The position numbers were made by a program, and so were the translations under genes. A DNA stretch of 64,000 nucleotides from Fusobacterium sp. JB019 (GTDB taxonomy: Bacteria > Fusobacteriota > Fusobacteriia > Fusobacteriales > Fusobacteriaceae): contig JAUTCN010000008.1 of the NCBI GenBank assembly GCA_030673965.1, forward strand, positions 62,001-126,000, written 5' to 3'. The notes below the pieces were generated by a model. The model was not told the origin of the DNA. It saw only the letters and a program-made list of their open reading frames with translations, and did no database searches. Numbering within the stretch: the first letter of the stretch is position 1; every line of letters begins with the position of its first letter. This document shows, piece by piece, positions 47,134 to 55,546 of the stretch.

Positions 47134-47754
47134 ATGAAACAAACTTTAGAAGAATATTTAAATGCAATAAGTCATTATGTGGGAGCTGGTTTATCAGTTA
47201 TTGCTTTAGTTTTAATGATTATCAAATCTTCTAAAACTTTAGAAGCAGGTTATATCTTAGGTTGTGTAATTTTTGGATTGGCATTAATATTTTTATATTC
47301 AATGTCAGGAACATATCATATTTTAAAAAAAGGAAAGGCTAAAAATATATTTAGAGTCTTAGACCATGTGGCAATTTATGTGTTGATTTCAGCATCTTAT
47401 ACGCCTTATATTTTTACTGTTTTACATGGTAAAACTAGATGGATTGTTTTTTGTGCTCAGTGGGGTCTTACTTTATTTGGGATTATTTTTAAAATGTTTT
47501 TCACAGGAAGATTTAAAGCCGTTTCTACTTTAATTTATTTATTTATGGGATGGATGGTAATGTTTGTATTTAAGGATATAAAATTATCTTTAAGTACTAT
47601 GTCTTTAGACTTTTTAATTACCGGTGGTATAATTTATTCAGTAGGTGCATTGTTTTATATGATGAAAAATTTAAAATTTAGTCATTGTATATGGCATATG
47701 TTTGTAATAGGTGGAAGTTTATTTAATTTTTTATCTATTTATTATATAGTTTAG
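47134..47754 (+). CDS. Hemolysin III / YqfA-family membrane protein
   Basis: A 206-residue seven-helix membrane protein of the hemolysin III (PAQR-related) family. Characteristic parts are EEYLNAISHYVGAGLSVIAL, FLYSMSGTYHIL, RVLDHVAIYVLISASYTPY and the C-terminal HCIWHMFVIGG; the conserved His, Asp and Ser residues suggest a metal site. Haemolysis is not implied for most members. GTG 47125 is in frame, but AGAGGTG precedes ATG 47134. Confidence 0.88.
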   Translation: MKQTLEEYLNAISHYVGAGLSVIALVLMIIKSSKTLEAGYILGCVIFGLALIFLYSMSGTYHILKKGKAKNIFRVLDHVAIYVLISASYTPYIFTVLHGKTRWIVFCAQWGLTLFGIIFKMFFTGRFKAVSTLIYLFMGWMVMFVFKDIKLSLSTMSLDFLITGGIIYSVGALFYMMKNLKFSHCIWHMFVIGGSLFNFLSIYYIV

Positions 47755-47762
47755 GAGAAAAG

Positions 47763-47909
47763 ATGAATTTTTATATAAAAATGATAATTAAAATGTTAGA
47801 AAGAAGCATGACAGGTCAAGATTCAGAAGTTTTGGAAAAATTGAAAAAAGGGATAGATTTGTCAATAAAGGATAAGGAAGAACTAGAAGAAATAATAGAT
47901 AGTTTATAA
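47763..47909 (+). CDS. Small 48-residue protein of unknown function
   Basis: An open frame of 48 codons starting ATG behind TAGGAG, seven bases after the hemolysin III stop and 23 before the acyl-ligase start. The product is MNFYIKMIIKMLERSM... with a hydrophobic-basic N-terminus and a charged helical C-terminus (KKGIDLSIKDKEELEEIID). No family recognised. Good ribosome site and clean position between two genes support that it is real. Confidence 0.55.
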   Translation: MNFYIKMIIKMLERSMTGQDSEVLEKLKKGIDLSIKDKEELEEIIDSL

Positions 47910-47932
47910 CTATTAAAATTATGGAGGAAACT

Positions 47933-50461
47933 ATGGAATTTGTAAAGGATTTTAACAAAGAAGCGATAATTTATAAGGAGAGGACCTATTCTTATAAAGA
48001 AGTGATAAGAGCAGCGAAATATTTTTCATCAATATTAAAGGTTAATAAAGGTGATAGAGTAGTAAATTTTATAGAAAATAGACCGGAATTTATATTTAAT
48101 TTTTTTGGAGCTTGGGATGCAAAGGTAACTCCAGTAAATGTAGATGCTTCTTATGATGAAGAAGAATTAGAATATGTTTTATCAGATTGTGAGCCTAAAT
48201 ATATTTTAACGTCAACAAAAAATTATGAAACAGCTAAAGAAGCTGTTAAACTTTCAGGGAAAAAAATTGAAGTTATAAATACACAAGAGATAGAAATTCC
48301 TGAAGATTTTAAAGTAGATGAGTATTCAATAAAATCTCCTAATCCAGAAGATATAGGAGTTTTACTATATACATCAGGAACAACAGGGAAACCAAAGGGA
48401 GTAATGTTAACTTTTGATAATTTAATGTCAAATGTAGATGCAATAACAGAGATAAAAATGGCAACTCCACAAGATAGGATACTGGCATTATTACCTTACC
48501 ATCATGTATTGCCTCTTTCGATAAATTTACTTATGGCAATTCATATAGGAACATTAATTGTTTTATTAGATGATCTTTCAGCAAGTTCAATAACAGGAGC
48601 GTTAAAAAAGCATAAAATTACTATAGTTGTAGGAGTTCCTAGACTTTGGGAAATGATACACAAAGGAGTAATGGGTAAAATAAAAAGCAATAATTTTGCT
48701 AGTAAATTATTTAAATTATGTGGGAAAATAAATAATGATAAATTTAGCAAGTTAGTTTTCAAAAAAGTTCATGAGGCCTTTGGAGGGCATATAAGATTTT
48801 TTGTTTCAGGAGGAGCAAAAATTAATCCTGAGATATTAAATGATTTCAATACTTTAGGAATAAAAGTTTTAGAAGGTTATGGATTAACAGAAACATCTCC
48901 TATTATAGCTTTTAATAGGGAAGATGATATTAAAAATGGTACTGTTGGAACTTTAATTCCAGGAGTTAGAGTAAAAATAGAAAAAGATGGTGAGCTTGTA
49001 GTAAAGGGTAGAAATGTAATGAAAGGTTACTATAATAAACCTGAAGCAACAGCTGCTGCAATAGATGAAGATGGATGGTTCCATACAGGAGATTTAGCTA
49101 AAATAGAAGATGGATATATTTCTATCATAGGAAGAAAAAAAGAAATGATAGTTCTATCTAATGGTAAGAATATAAATCCTATAGATATTGAAAATGAAAT
49201 ATTAAAAGGAACAGACATAGTTCAAGATATAGCAATTGTTGAGCATAATAATCATTTACTAGCTTTAGTTTATCCTGATTTTAAAATTGTAAACGAAAGA
49301 AAAATAACTAATATTACAGAAACTTTAAAATGGGAGATTGTGGATAGCTATAATGTTACAGCTCCTAAATATAGAAAAATATTAGAAATAAAAATTGTAA
49401 AAGAAGAATTACCTAAAACAAAGTTAGGAAAGCTTAGAAGATTTATGCTTAAAGATTTAATAGTAGATGATGAGACAAAAGAAACAAGAGAGGCTAAGGC
49501 TAAAAAGAAAGAAAAAGCTAGAAAAGAAGATAAAGAATATAGTACTGTTGAGTTTAAAGCTCTTTATGAATATATTAAAAAAGAACATGGAGAAGAAATA
49601 ACTCCAGATTCTCATATAGAAATAGATTTAGGATTAGACTCTTTAGATATTGTTGAAATGAATGCTTTTATTGAAAAAACTTTTGGATTTGAAATTAATG
49701 AAGAAGAAGTTGGAACAGTTAAAGCTATTAGAGATATTTGTGAATATATTAGAAAAAACAGTAATTTTTATCACCAAGAAGATGTGGATTGGAAGGAAAT
49801 TCTTTTAAAAGAAGATATAAAATATGATTTACCAAAAAGCTTTATGGTTACTATAACAAGAATAGTTCTTACTCCTGTATTTGCTTTTTATTTAAGACTT
49901 AAAAAGAAGGGATTAGACAAAATAAGTAAAGATAGAAGAATATATATATGTAATCACGAAAGTTTTATAGATGCCTTTGCAGTAGGGAGAATGTTCGAAT
50001 CTTCTCAAGCTAAAAACACTTACTTTTTTGCCATAAAAAAACATTTTGAAAAACCAATAATGAAATACATGGCAGATCATGGAAATATTGTTTTAGTAGA
50101 TATTAATAAAAATTTAAAAGAAAGTTTACAGATTGCAGCAAAAGTTTTAAAATCCAATAAAAGTTTAGTCATTTTTCCAGAAGGAGCAAGAACAAGAGAC
50201 GGAGAACTACAGAACTTTAAAAAGTTCTTTGCTATTCTTTCAAAGGAGTTAAATATTCCTGTAACAGTATTAGGTATAACAGGAGCTTATGAGGCAATGC
50301 CATATGGATCTAAGTTCTTTAAATCAGGAGACCTAGAATTAGAGGTTTTGGGAGATATTTATCCTGAAAAATTATCTGTTGAAGATATAGTCAAAGAGTC
50401 CAAAAATATGATTTTTAATTGGAAAAATAGTCAGAAAACCCTTAAAACAAAAAAGAATTAA
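47933..50461 (+). CDS. AMP-dependent acyl ligase / acyl carrier / PlsC acyltransferase fusion
   Basis: A trifunctional 842-residue lipid enzyme. Residues 1 to about 520 are an acyl-CoA/acyl-ACP synthetase with LLYTSGTTGKPKGVML, GYGLTETSPI and FHTGDLAKIEDGY. A carrier domain follows with the phosphopantetheine serine Ser570 in DLGLDSLDIVEM. The C-terminal acyltransferase has NHESFID (674-680) and FPEGARTRDGE. This suggests that a fatty acid is activated, loaded onto the built-in carrier and passed to a (lyso)phospholipid, related in logic to E. coli Aas but with other domain order. ATG 47933 is used because GGAGG overlaps the earlier ATG 47921. Confidence 0.9.
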   Translation: MEFVKDFNKEAIIYKERTYSYKEVIRAAKYFSSILKVNKGDRVVNFIENRPEFIFNFFGAWDAKVTPVNVDASYDEEELEYVLSDCEPKYILTSTKNYETAKEAVKLSGKKIEVINTQEIEIPEDFKVDEYSIKSPNPEDIGVLLYTSGTTGKPKGVMLTFDNLMSNVDAITEIKMATPQDRILALLPYHHVLPLSINLLMAIHIGTLIVLLDDLSASSITGALKKHKITIVVGVPRLWEMIHKGVMGKIKSNNFASKLFKLCGKINNDKFSKLVFKKVHEAFGGHIRFFVSGGAKINPEILNDFNTLGIKVLEGYGLTETSPIIAFNREDDIKNGTVGTLIPGVRVKIEKDGELVVKGRNVMKGYYNKPEATAAAIDEDGWFHTGDLAKIEDGYISIIGRKKEMIVLSNGKNINPIDIENEILKGTDIVQDIAIVEHNNHLLALVYPDFKIVNERKITNITETLKWEIVDSYNVTAPKYRKILEIKIVKEELPKTKLGKLRRFMLKDLIVDDETKETREAKAKKKEKARKEDKEYSTVEFKALYEYIKKEHGEEITPDSHIEIDLGLDSLDIVEMNAFIEKTFGFEINEEEVGTVKAIRDICEYIRKNSNFYHQEDVDWKEILLKEDIKYDLPKSFMVTITRIVLTPVFAFYLRLKKKGLDKISKDRRIYICNHESFIDAFAVGRMFESSQAKNTYFFAIKKHFEKPIMKYMADHGNIVLVDINKNLKESLQIAAKVLKSNKSLVIFPEGARTRDGELQNFKKFFAILSKELNIPVTVLGITGAYEAMPYGSKFFKSGDLELEVLGDIYPEKLSVEDIVKESKNMIFNWKNSQKTLKTKKN

Positions 50462-50462
50462 G

Positions 50463-50491
50463 TTGACAAAACAGGTATTATAAGTTATAAT
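50463..50491 (+). promoter_or_regulatory. Promoter of the first cold-shock gene
   Basis: TTGACA at 50463-50468 and TATAAT at 50486-50491, spacer 17. Confidence 0.85.
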
Positions 50492-50501
50492 TATCTTGAA
50501 T

Positions 50502-50609
50502 TAGATTAAAAGAAATTTAGCTTTGTGAAATGGGGTATCGAAATAAGTACTTAAGTTTCAAAACTAGTCTTTATCTATTCATTAAAAAGTATTTTATGGA
50601 GGTATCACA
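50502..50609 (+). promoter_or_regulatory. Conserved cold-shock 5' leader, copy 1
   Basis: A 108-base untranslated leader nearly identical to that at 50955-51063. The shared core includes TTAGCTTTGTG, GGTATCGAAATAAGTACTTA and AAAACTAGTCTTTATCTATT, then TGGAGGTATCACA at the ribosome site. Conservation outside the coding region suggests an RNA control element such as a cold-responsive leader. Confidence 0.65.
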
Positions 50610-50810
50610 ATGAACAAAGGAACAGTTAAATGGTTTAACGCAGAAAAAGGGTTTGGATTCATCACATCTGAAGAAGGAAATGACTTATTCGTACATTTCT
50701 CTGAAATCAAAAAAGAAGGATTCAAAACTTTAGAAGAAGGTCAATCAGTTACTTTTGATGTAAAAGAAGGACAAAAAGGACCTCAAGCAGCTAACGTAGA
50801 AATCGCGTAG
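50610..50810 (+). CDS. Cold-shock protein, CspA family (copy 1)
   Basis: A 66-residue OB-fold RNA chaperone with RNP1 KGFGFI and RNP2 DLFVHF. It differs from the second copy at two residues only (Asn/Lys in EEGNDLF and Ser/Glu in EGQSVTF). Its GC content is higher than that of neighbours, as in many highly expressed genes. It has its own promoter, leader and terminator. Expected to melt RNA structure in cold or growth transitions. Confidence 0.96.
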   Translation: MNKGTVKWFNAEKGFGFITSEEGNDLFVHFSEIKKEGFKTLEEGQSVTFDVKEGQKGPQAANVEIA

Positions 50811-50836
50811 TTCTTGTAAAAAAAAAAGTAATTTTC

Positions 50837-50865
50837 ATCCCACTCGTAAGAGTGGGATTTTTTTT
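50837..50865 (+). terminator. Terminator of cold-shock gene copy 1
   Basis: ATCCCACTC / GAGTGGGAT stem with GTAA loop and eight T. Confidence 0.92.
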
Positions 50866-50915
50866 ACTTTAAATTAGAATTAAAAGAAATTTATGATTAA
50901 TAAAAAATATTTAAG

Positions 50916-50944
50916 TTGACAAAAGTATCAATATAGGTTATACT
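50916..50944 (+). promoter_or_regulatory. Promoter of the second cold-shock gene
   Basis: TTGACA at 50916-50921 and TATACT at 50939-50944, spacer 17. Confidence 0.8.
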
Positions 50945-50954
50945 TGTCTAGAAG

Positions 50955-51063
50955 TAGATTAAAAGAAACTTAGCTTTGTGGAATGAGGTATCGAAATAAG
51001 TACTTAAGTTCAAAACTAGTCTTTATCTATTAAATTAAAAAAGTATTTTATGGAGGTATCACA
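50955..51063 (+). promoter_or_regulatory. Conserved cold-shock 5' leader, copy 2
   Basis: A 109-base leader that matches copy 1 almost base for base, with a few substitutions and small indels in its second half. Confidence 0.65.
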
Positions 51064-51264
51064 ATGAACAAAGGAACAGTTAAATGGTTTAACGCAGAAA
51101 AAGGGTTTGGATTCATCACATCTGAAGAAGGGAAAGATTTATTCGTACATTTCTCTGAAATCAAAAAAGAAGGATTCAAAACTTTAGAAGAAGGTCAAGA
51201 AGTAACTTTTGATGTAAAAGAAGGACAAAAAGGACCTCAAGCAGCTAACGTAGAAATCGCGTAG
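51064..51264 (+). CDS. Cold-shock protein, CspA family (copy 2)
   Basis: A 66-residue paralogue of the gene 250 bases upstream. RNP1 KGFGFI and RNP2 DLFVHF are identical. Promoter, leader and terminator are duplicated too, so the whole transcription unit was copied in tandem. The two proteins probably have overlapping function; differing -10 boxes may give different expression. Confidence 0.96.
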   Translation: MNKGTVKWFNAEKGFGFITSEEGKDLFVHFSEIKKEGFKTLEEGQEVTFDVKEGQKGPQAANVEIA

Positions 51265-51287
51265 TTCTTGTAAAAAAAAGAATTTTA

Positions 51288-51315
51288 ATCCCGCTCATAA
51301 GAGTGGGATTTTTTT
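51288..51315 (+). terminator. Terminator of cold-shock gene copy 2
   Basis: ATCCCGCTC / GAGTGGGAT stem (one G-T pair) with ATAA loop and a T-run. Confidence 0.9.
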
Positions 51316-51450
51316 ATGTTTTTTTGTATATGTAGATGTTCTATAAAATGGAACAAAAAAAAATAGAAGCCCTTTTTTTTAAAGGGAAAGATTAGATTGG
51401 AAGGAACAAAAAAATAGAAAAACTGATTAGTGGAAAAAGAAAAAATAAAT

Positions 51451-51459
51451 TGGTATAAT
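51451..51459 (+). promoter_or_regulatory. Extended -10 promoter for the symporter gene
   Basis: TGGTATAAT (extended -10) with no clear -35 box, 46 bases before the CDS. Confidence 0.5.
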
Positions 51460-51504
51460 TTATTTATAAGGAATCGATTATAAAAAATTATAGTGGAGGG
51501 ATGT

Positions 51505-52743
51505 ATGGATAAATTAAATAAAAAAGGAATATGGGAAGCTTATAGGTTTTCAATTATTTTAATAGGAGCAATACTGATAGGAAGTTTAGTTGGTTTAAAA
51601 ATGGGAGAAGGGGCTAAAGTTTTTAAACCTTTAGGAGATTTATTTATAAATGGAATGTTTACTTTGGTTGTTCCATTAGTTTTAGTAACAATTAGTGGAT
51701 CTATTTCAGCAATGAGTGATATGAAAAGACTTGGTAAAATATTAAAAAGTTTACTATTAATATTTGTTGGAACTGGAGCTATTGCAGCAGTTTTAGTTTT
51801 AATTGTTGTCCATGTTTTCCCACCAGCAAAGGGAGTAGTTTTAAATATGCCTCAAGCAACAACTTTAAAGCCTTTTTCAACAGGTAGTCAAATTGTATCA
51901 GCTTTAACTGTTACAGATTTTCCCCAGTTAATATCAAGAAAAAACATGTTACCTTTAATAATATTTGCAATAATATTTGGTATGTGTGTTAACGCAATTG
52001 GAGAAAAGGGGAAAATAGTTGCAAAGGGATTAGATGCATTATCAGAAGTATTTTTAAAAATGGTAAGTTTATTAATGTATTATGCCCCAATTGGTTTAGG
52101 AGCATATTTTGCAGCATTAATAGGACAATATGGAAAAGATTTGATAGGTTCTTACGCTAGAGCTCTGGCTATTTATTATCCTCTATGTTTTGTATATATG
52201 ATTATATTTTTCCCTATTTACGCTTATATTTCAGGAGGAAAAGAGGGTGTTAAATCTCTTAAACATGTATTTTCTCCAGCTGTTACAGCTGTAGCAACTC
52301 AAAGCAGTATAGCAACTCTTCCAGTAAACTTAGAAGCTTGCGAAAATATAGGAGTACCAAAAGATATAAGAGATATAGTTCTTCCAATAGGAGCAACAGC
52401 TCATATGGATGGGACAGTATTTAGTACTATTTTAAAGATTTCATTCTTGTTTGGAATATTTGAAATACCATTTACAGGAATGGGAACTTATATAAGTGCA
52501 ATTTTACTTGCAATAGCAGGTGGAGTAGTTATGTCAGGAGTTCCTGGAGGAGGATTAATAGGAGAAATGCTAATAGTTACCATGTATGGTTTTCCACCTG
52601 AGGCATTTCCTATAATAGCTACAATAGGTTATTTGGTAGATCCACCAGCAACAATGATTAATGCAAGTGGTGATACAATAGCTTCAATGTTAGTTACAAG
52701 AGCTGTAGAAGGAAAAGATTGGTTGAATAAAAAATTAGGTTAA
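51505..52743 (+). CDS. Dicarboxylate/amino acid:cation symporter (DAACS family)
   Basis: A 412-residue secondary transporter for glutamate, aspartate, C4-dicarboxylates or serine/threonine, driven by sodium or protons. Membrane helices and re-entrant loops are typical of the GltPh fold; AVATQSSIATLPVN corresponds to the Ser-rich hairpin 1, GATAHMDGTVF to the TM7 motif and GVPGGGLIGEM to hairpin 2. The usual NMDGT appears as HMDGT. Substrate cannot be decided. GTG 51493 carries the GGAGG site, so ATG 51505 is the start. Confidence 0.88.
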   Translation: MDKLNKKGIWEAYRFSIILIGAILIGSLVGLKMGEGAKVFKPLGDLFINGMFTLVVPLVLVTISGSISAMSDMKRLGKILKSLLLIFVGTGAIAAVLVLIVVHVFPPAKGVVLNMPQATTLKPFSTGSQIVSALTVTDFPQLISRKNMLPLIIFAIIFGMCVNAIGEKGKIVAKGLDALSEVFLKMVSLLMYYAPIGLGAYFAALIGQYGKDLIGSYARALAIYYPLCFVYMIIFFPIYAYISGGKEGVKSLKHVFSPAVTAVATQSSIATLPVNLEACENIGVPKDIRDIVLPIGATAHMDGTVFSTILKISFLFGIFEIPFTGMGTYISAILLAIAGGVVMSGVPGGGLIGEMLIVTMYGFPPEAFPIIATIGYLVDPPATMINASGDTIASMLVTRAVEGKDWLNKKLG

Positions 52744-52748
52744 TATAC

Positions 52749-52784
52749 AATAACTCTCAAATTATTTTGAGGGTTATTTTTTTT
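52749..52784 (+). terminator. Terminator of the symporter gene
   Basis: AATAACTCTCAAA / TTTGAGGGTTATT stem (with a G-T pair), four-base loop and a T-run. Confidence 0.85.
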
Positions 52785-52870
52785 ATTGTGTTAAAATATA
52801 ACTGAAAATCTTAAAATAATGTGATATTATATAGCTAAGTAAAGAATTAAAATATAGAAAGGAGTTGGCT

Positions 52871-53992
52871 ATGGATAGAGAAATATTATTGAAAAATGTA
52901 AAAAGAGTGGTAATTAAAATAGGAACATCAACATTAACTCATGAGAATGGATATCTAAACATAAATAAAATAGAAAAATTAGTTAGAAACATATCACATA
53001 TTCAAAACTTAGGTTATGAAGTTATTGTTGTAAGTTCAGGAGCAGTTGGAGCAGGAATGGGAAGACTGAATTTGAAAGAAAGACCCAAAACAATTCCTGA
53101 AAAACAAGCAATAGCAGCAGTAGGTCAAGTTGCTTTAATTCATTTATATCAAAAATTATTTTTTGAATATAATAAAAATATAGCTCAACTACTATTAACA
53201 GGGGAAGATTTAGGAGATAGACAAAGATTTTTAAATGCAAGAAATGCATGTTTTGAATTAATTAGTAAAAATATAATACCAATAATAAATGAAAATGATT
53301 CTGTTTTAACAGAGGAAATAAAAATAGGAGATAACGATACATTATCAGCATTAGTATCTAGCTTGATAGATGCTGATTTATTAATAATTTTATCCGATAT
53401 AGATGGACTTTATACAGCAGATCCAAGAAAAGATCCAGAAGCTAAATTAATAAGTACAGTTGAAGAAGTTACTCCAGAAATTAAAGATATGGGTAAGGGA
53501 GCTGGAAGCAGTTTAGGTACTGGAGGAATGGCAACAAAAATAAGAGCAGCAGAAATAACTGTTTCAAAGGGAATTAATATGCTTATTGCAAATGGAGAAA
53601 ATCCTAGCATCATTGTGGATGTGTTAGAAGGAAAAGAAGTAGGAACTTTATTCTTAGCAAATAATAAGACAGAAAATTCTAAAAAGCACTGGATAAAATA
53701 TAATTCGTCTAAGCACGGGAAAATAGTAGTTGATAAAGGGGCTGAGGAAGCTATTAAGGTAGGTAAGAGTTTACTTCCGAAGGGAATTGTTAGAGTTGAA
53801 GGAGACTTTATAAAAGGTGAAGTAATAGCTATATATTCAGTTGATAAAAAAGAAATAGGAAAGGGGATAGTAAATTATTCTTCTTCTGAGATTAATTTGA
53901 TTAAAGGTCGGCACAGTAAAGATATAGAAAAAATATTGAAATACCAAGAATATTCAGAAGTAATACATAGTAATAACATAAGCAGAGACTAG
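52871..53992 (+). CDS. proB: Glutamate 5-kinase ProB
   Basis: First enzyme of proline synthesis; phosphorylates L-glutamate. A 373-residue protein with amino acid kinase domain (VVIKIGTSTLTHENG, VVSSGAVGAGM, ENDSVLTEEIKIGDNDTLSA, SSLGTGGMATKIRAAE) and a C-terminal PUA domain (from about 278). Feedback inhibition by proline is usual for the family. It starts at ATG 52871 behind AAAGGAG; TTG 52865 is also in frame. proA follows after eight bases. Confidence 0.96.
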   Translation: MDREILLKNVKRVVIKIGTSTLTHENGYLNINKIEKLVRNISHIQNLGYEVIVVSSGAVGAGMGRLNLKERPKTIPEKQAIAAVGQVALIHLYQKLFFEYNKNIAQLLLTGEDLGDRQRFLNARNACFELISKNIIPIINENDSVLTEEIKIGDNDTLSALVSSLIDADLLIILSDIDGLYTADPRKDPEAKLISTVEEVTPEIKDMGKGAGSSLGTGGMATKIRAAEITVSKGINMLIANGENPSIIVDVLEGKEVGTLFLANNKTENSKKHWIKYNSSKHGKIVVDKGAEEAIKVGKSLLPKGIVRVEGDFIKGEVIAIYSVDKKEIGKGIVNYSSSEINLIKGRHSKDIEKILKYQEYSEVIHSNNISRD

Positions 53993-54000
53993 GAGGGGAA

Positions 54001-55245
54001 ATGGATTATATAAAGGAAATTTGTAAAAATGCAAAACTTGCATCTAGAAAATTAATTAGTTTAAGTGCAAAGGATAAAAATAGAATTTTAAAAGCAATGA
54101 GTGATGCTCTTCTTAATTCATTAGAAGAAATATTATTAGAAAATGAAAAAGATATTTTAAATGGAAAAGCTAAAAATTTATCAGAAGCTTTTTTAGATAG
54201 ACTTAAACTTACAGAAGAAAGAATACAAGGGATATCAGATTCATTATTAAAAATAGCAGATTTTCAAGATCCAATAGGAGAAACTGTTAAGGGATGGAAA
54301 TTAGAAAATGAATTAAAAATAGAGCAAGTAAGGGTTCCAATAGGGGTTATAGCTATGATTTTTGAATCAAGACCTAATGTTACAGTTGATGCAGCAGGTT
54401 TATGTTTAAAGTCAGGAAATGCTATTATCTTAAGAGGTGGAAGTGATGCTATTAATTCTAATAAAGCTTTAGCTAAGGTTATAATAGAAGCTGGAATTAA
54501 AGCTGGAATGCCTAAAGGTGCGGTACAATTAATAGAAAAAACAGACAGAAAATTAGTGGGAGAACTTTTAGGTGAAGTAGAATATATAGATGCAGTTATT
54601 CCTAGAGGTGGAAAGGCTTTAAAAAAAGCTATTAATGAAAGCTCTAAAATACCAGTTATAGAAACAGGAGCAGGAGTTTGTCATTTATATATAGATGAAT
54701 TTGCACAAGATGATATGGCTGTTAAAATATTAATAAATGCTAAAACCCAAAGACCTGGAGTATGTAATGCTATAGAAACATTATTGATTCATGAAAGTAA
54801 ATTGAATTTATTGAAAGAAATAGAAAAAGAATTGAAAGAGAAAAAAGTGGAAATAGTTGCAGATGAAAAGGCAGCAGAATATTTAGAAAATTGTGAATTA
54901 GCCACTGATTTAGATTGGGAAGAAGAATATCTTTCTTTGAAAATTTCAATAAAAACAGTTTCCTCTGTAGAAGAAGCTATAGATCATATTGAAAAGTATA
55001 GTACTAAGCATTCAGAATCTATCATAACAAATTCTAATGAAAATTCAGAAAAGTTTTTAAAAGAAGTGGATTCAGCTTGTGTTTATGTTAATGCTTCTAC
55101 TCGTTTTACTGATGGAGGAGAATTTGGATTTGGAGGAGAAATAGGTATCAGTACTCAAAAATTACATGCTAGAGGACCTATGGGAATAAGAGAATTAACT
55201 ACTGGGAAATATATAATCAGAGGTAATGGGCAAGTAAGAGGTTAA
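54001..55245 (+). CDS. proA: Gamma-glutamyl phosphate reductase ProA
   Basis: Second enzyme of proline synthesis; reduces glutamyl phosphate to the semialdehyde with NADPH. It has 414 residues of the aldehyde dehydrogenase fold. VPIGVIAMIFESRPNVTVDA, SGNAIILRGGSDA and the catalytic cysteine in QRPGVCNAIETLL are clear, and the C-terminus has GFGGEIGISTQKLHARGP. It forms the proBA operon with proB; no terminator is evident before the next promoter. Confidence 0.97.
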   Translation: MDYIKEICKNAKLASRKLISLSAKDKNRILKAMSDALLNSLEEILLENEKDILNGKAKNLSEAFLDRLKLTEERIQGISDSLLKIADFQDPIGETVKGWKLENELKIEQVRVPIGVIAMIFESRPNVTVDAAGLCLKSGNAIILRGGSDAINSNKALAKVIIEAGIKAGMPKGAVQLIEKTDRKLVGELLGEVEYIDAVIPRGGKALKKAINESSKIPVIETGAGVCHLYIDEFAQDDMAVKILINAKTQRPGVCNAIETLLIHESKLNLLKEIEKELKEKKVEIVADEKAAEYLENCELATDLDWEEEYLSLKISIKTVSSVEEAIDHIEKYSTKHSESIITNSNENSEKFLKEVDSACVYVNASTRFTDGGEFGFGGEIGISTQKLHARGPMGIRELTTGKYIIRGNGQVRG

Positions 55246-55264
55246 AATTTCAATAAAAAAATAA

Positions 55265-55293
55265 TTGACATTTTAAATAAAGAATGCTAGAAT
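55265..55293 (+). promoter_or_regulatory. Promoter of the WCWC leader / SNF transporter unit
   Basis: TTGACA at 55265-55270 and TAGAAT at 55288-55293, spacer 17, about 40 bases before the leader peptide. Confidence 0.85.
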
Positions 55294-55332
55294 ACCTCAA
55301 ATAAAAAAATAAAACAAAGGGGGGTGTATCAA

Positions 55333-55404
55333 ATGAAAAAATTAAATAATAATTATCAAAAAAATACATCTCTTGTAAATACATTTTCTTGGTGTTGGTG
55401 CTAA
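55333..55404 (+). CDS. Leader peptide ending Trp-Cys-Trp-Cys
   Basis: A 23-codon open frame with a strong GGGGGG ribosome site. It ends TCT TGG TGT TGG TGC TAA, giving SWCWC at the C-terminus. Rare Trp and Cys codons placed last before the stop, followed by alternative hairpins and a terminator, are the marks of a regulatory leader peptide. It precedes an SNF-family transporter, cysK and cysE, so it probably senses charged Cys and/or Trp tRNA or the free amino acids. Confidence 0.85.
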   Translation: MKKLNNNYQKNTSLVNTFSWCWC

Positions 55405-55408
55405 AAGA

Positions 55409-55485
55409 AGTTTGTAATTGTTTTAATTAAAACAGATACAAACTAATTTTGCGTTGCAAATATCTAGTCAAGAAAGTGTATCTGT
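55409..55485 (+). promoter_or_regulatory. Alternative RNA hairpins of the leader
   Basis: Segment 1 AGTTTGTA (55409-55416) pairs with TACAAACT (55437-55444). The overlapping segment ACAGATACA (55432-55440) pairs perfectly with TGTATCTGT (55477-55485). The two pairings exclude each other. Segment 1 starts four bases after the leader stop codon, where a ribosome stalled on the Trp/Cys codons would cover it. Confidence 0.7.
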
Positions 55486-55517
55486 GTATATATAATTAAT
55501 GTTAAATTGTTAATTAG

Positions 55518-55546
55518 AACCTCAGGTGCAGCCTGAGGTTTTTTTT
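55518..55546 (+). terminator. Terminator (attenuator) between leader peptide and transporter gene
   Basis: Perfect nine-base-pair stem AACCTCAGG / CCTGAGGTT with TGCAG loop, then eight T including the stem end. It lies between the promoter and the first structural gene, and no second promoter is seen after it, so transcription of the unit must pass it. Confidence 0.88.

Noticed and set aside
51340-51420. Inverted GTTC...GAAC repeats after the second cold-shock gene
   Set aside because: Short, interrupted and in A/T-rich low-complexity sequence; no gene or site depends on them.
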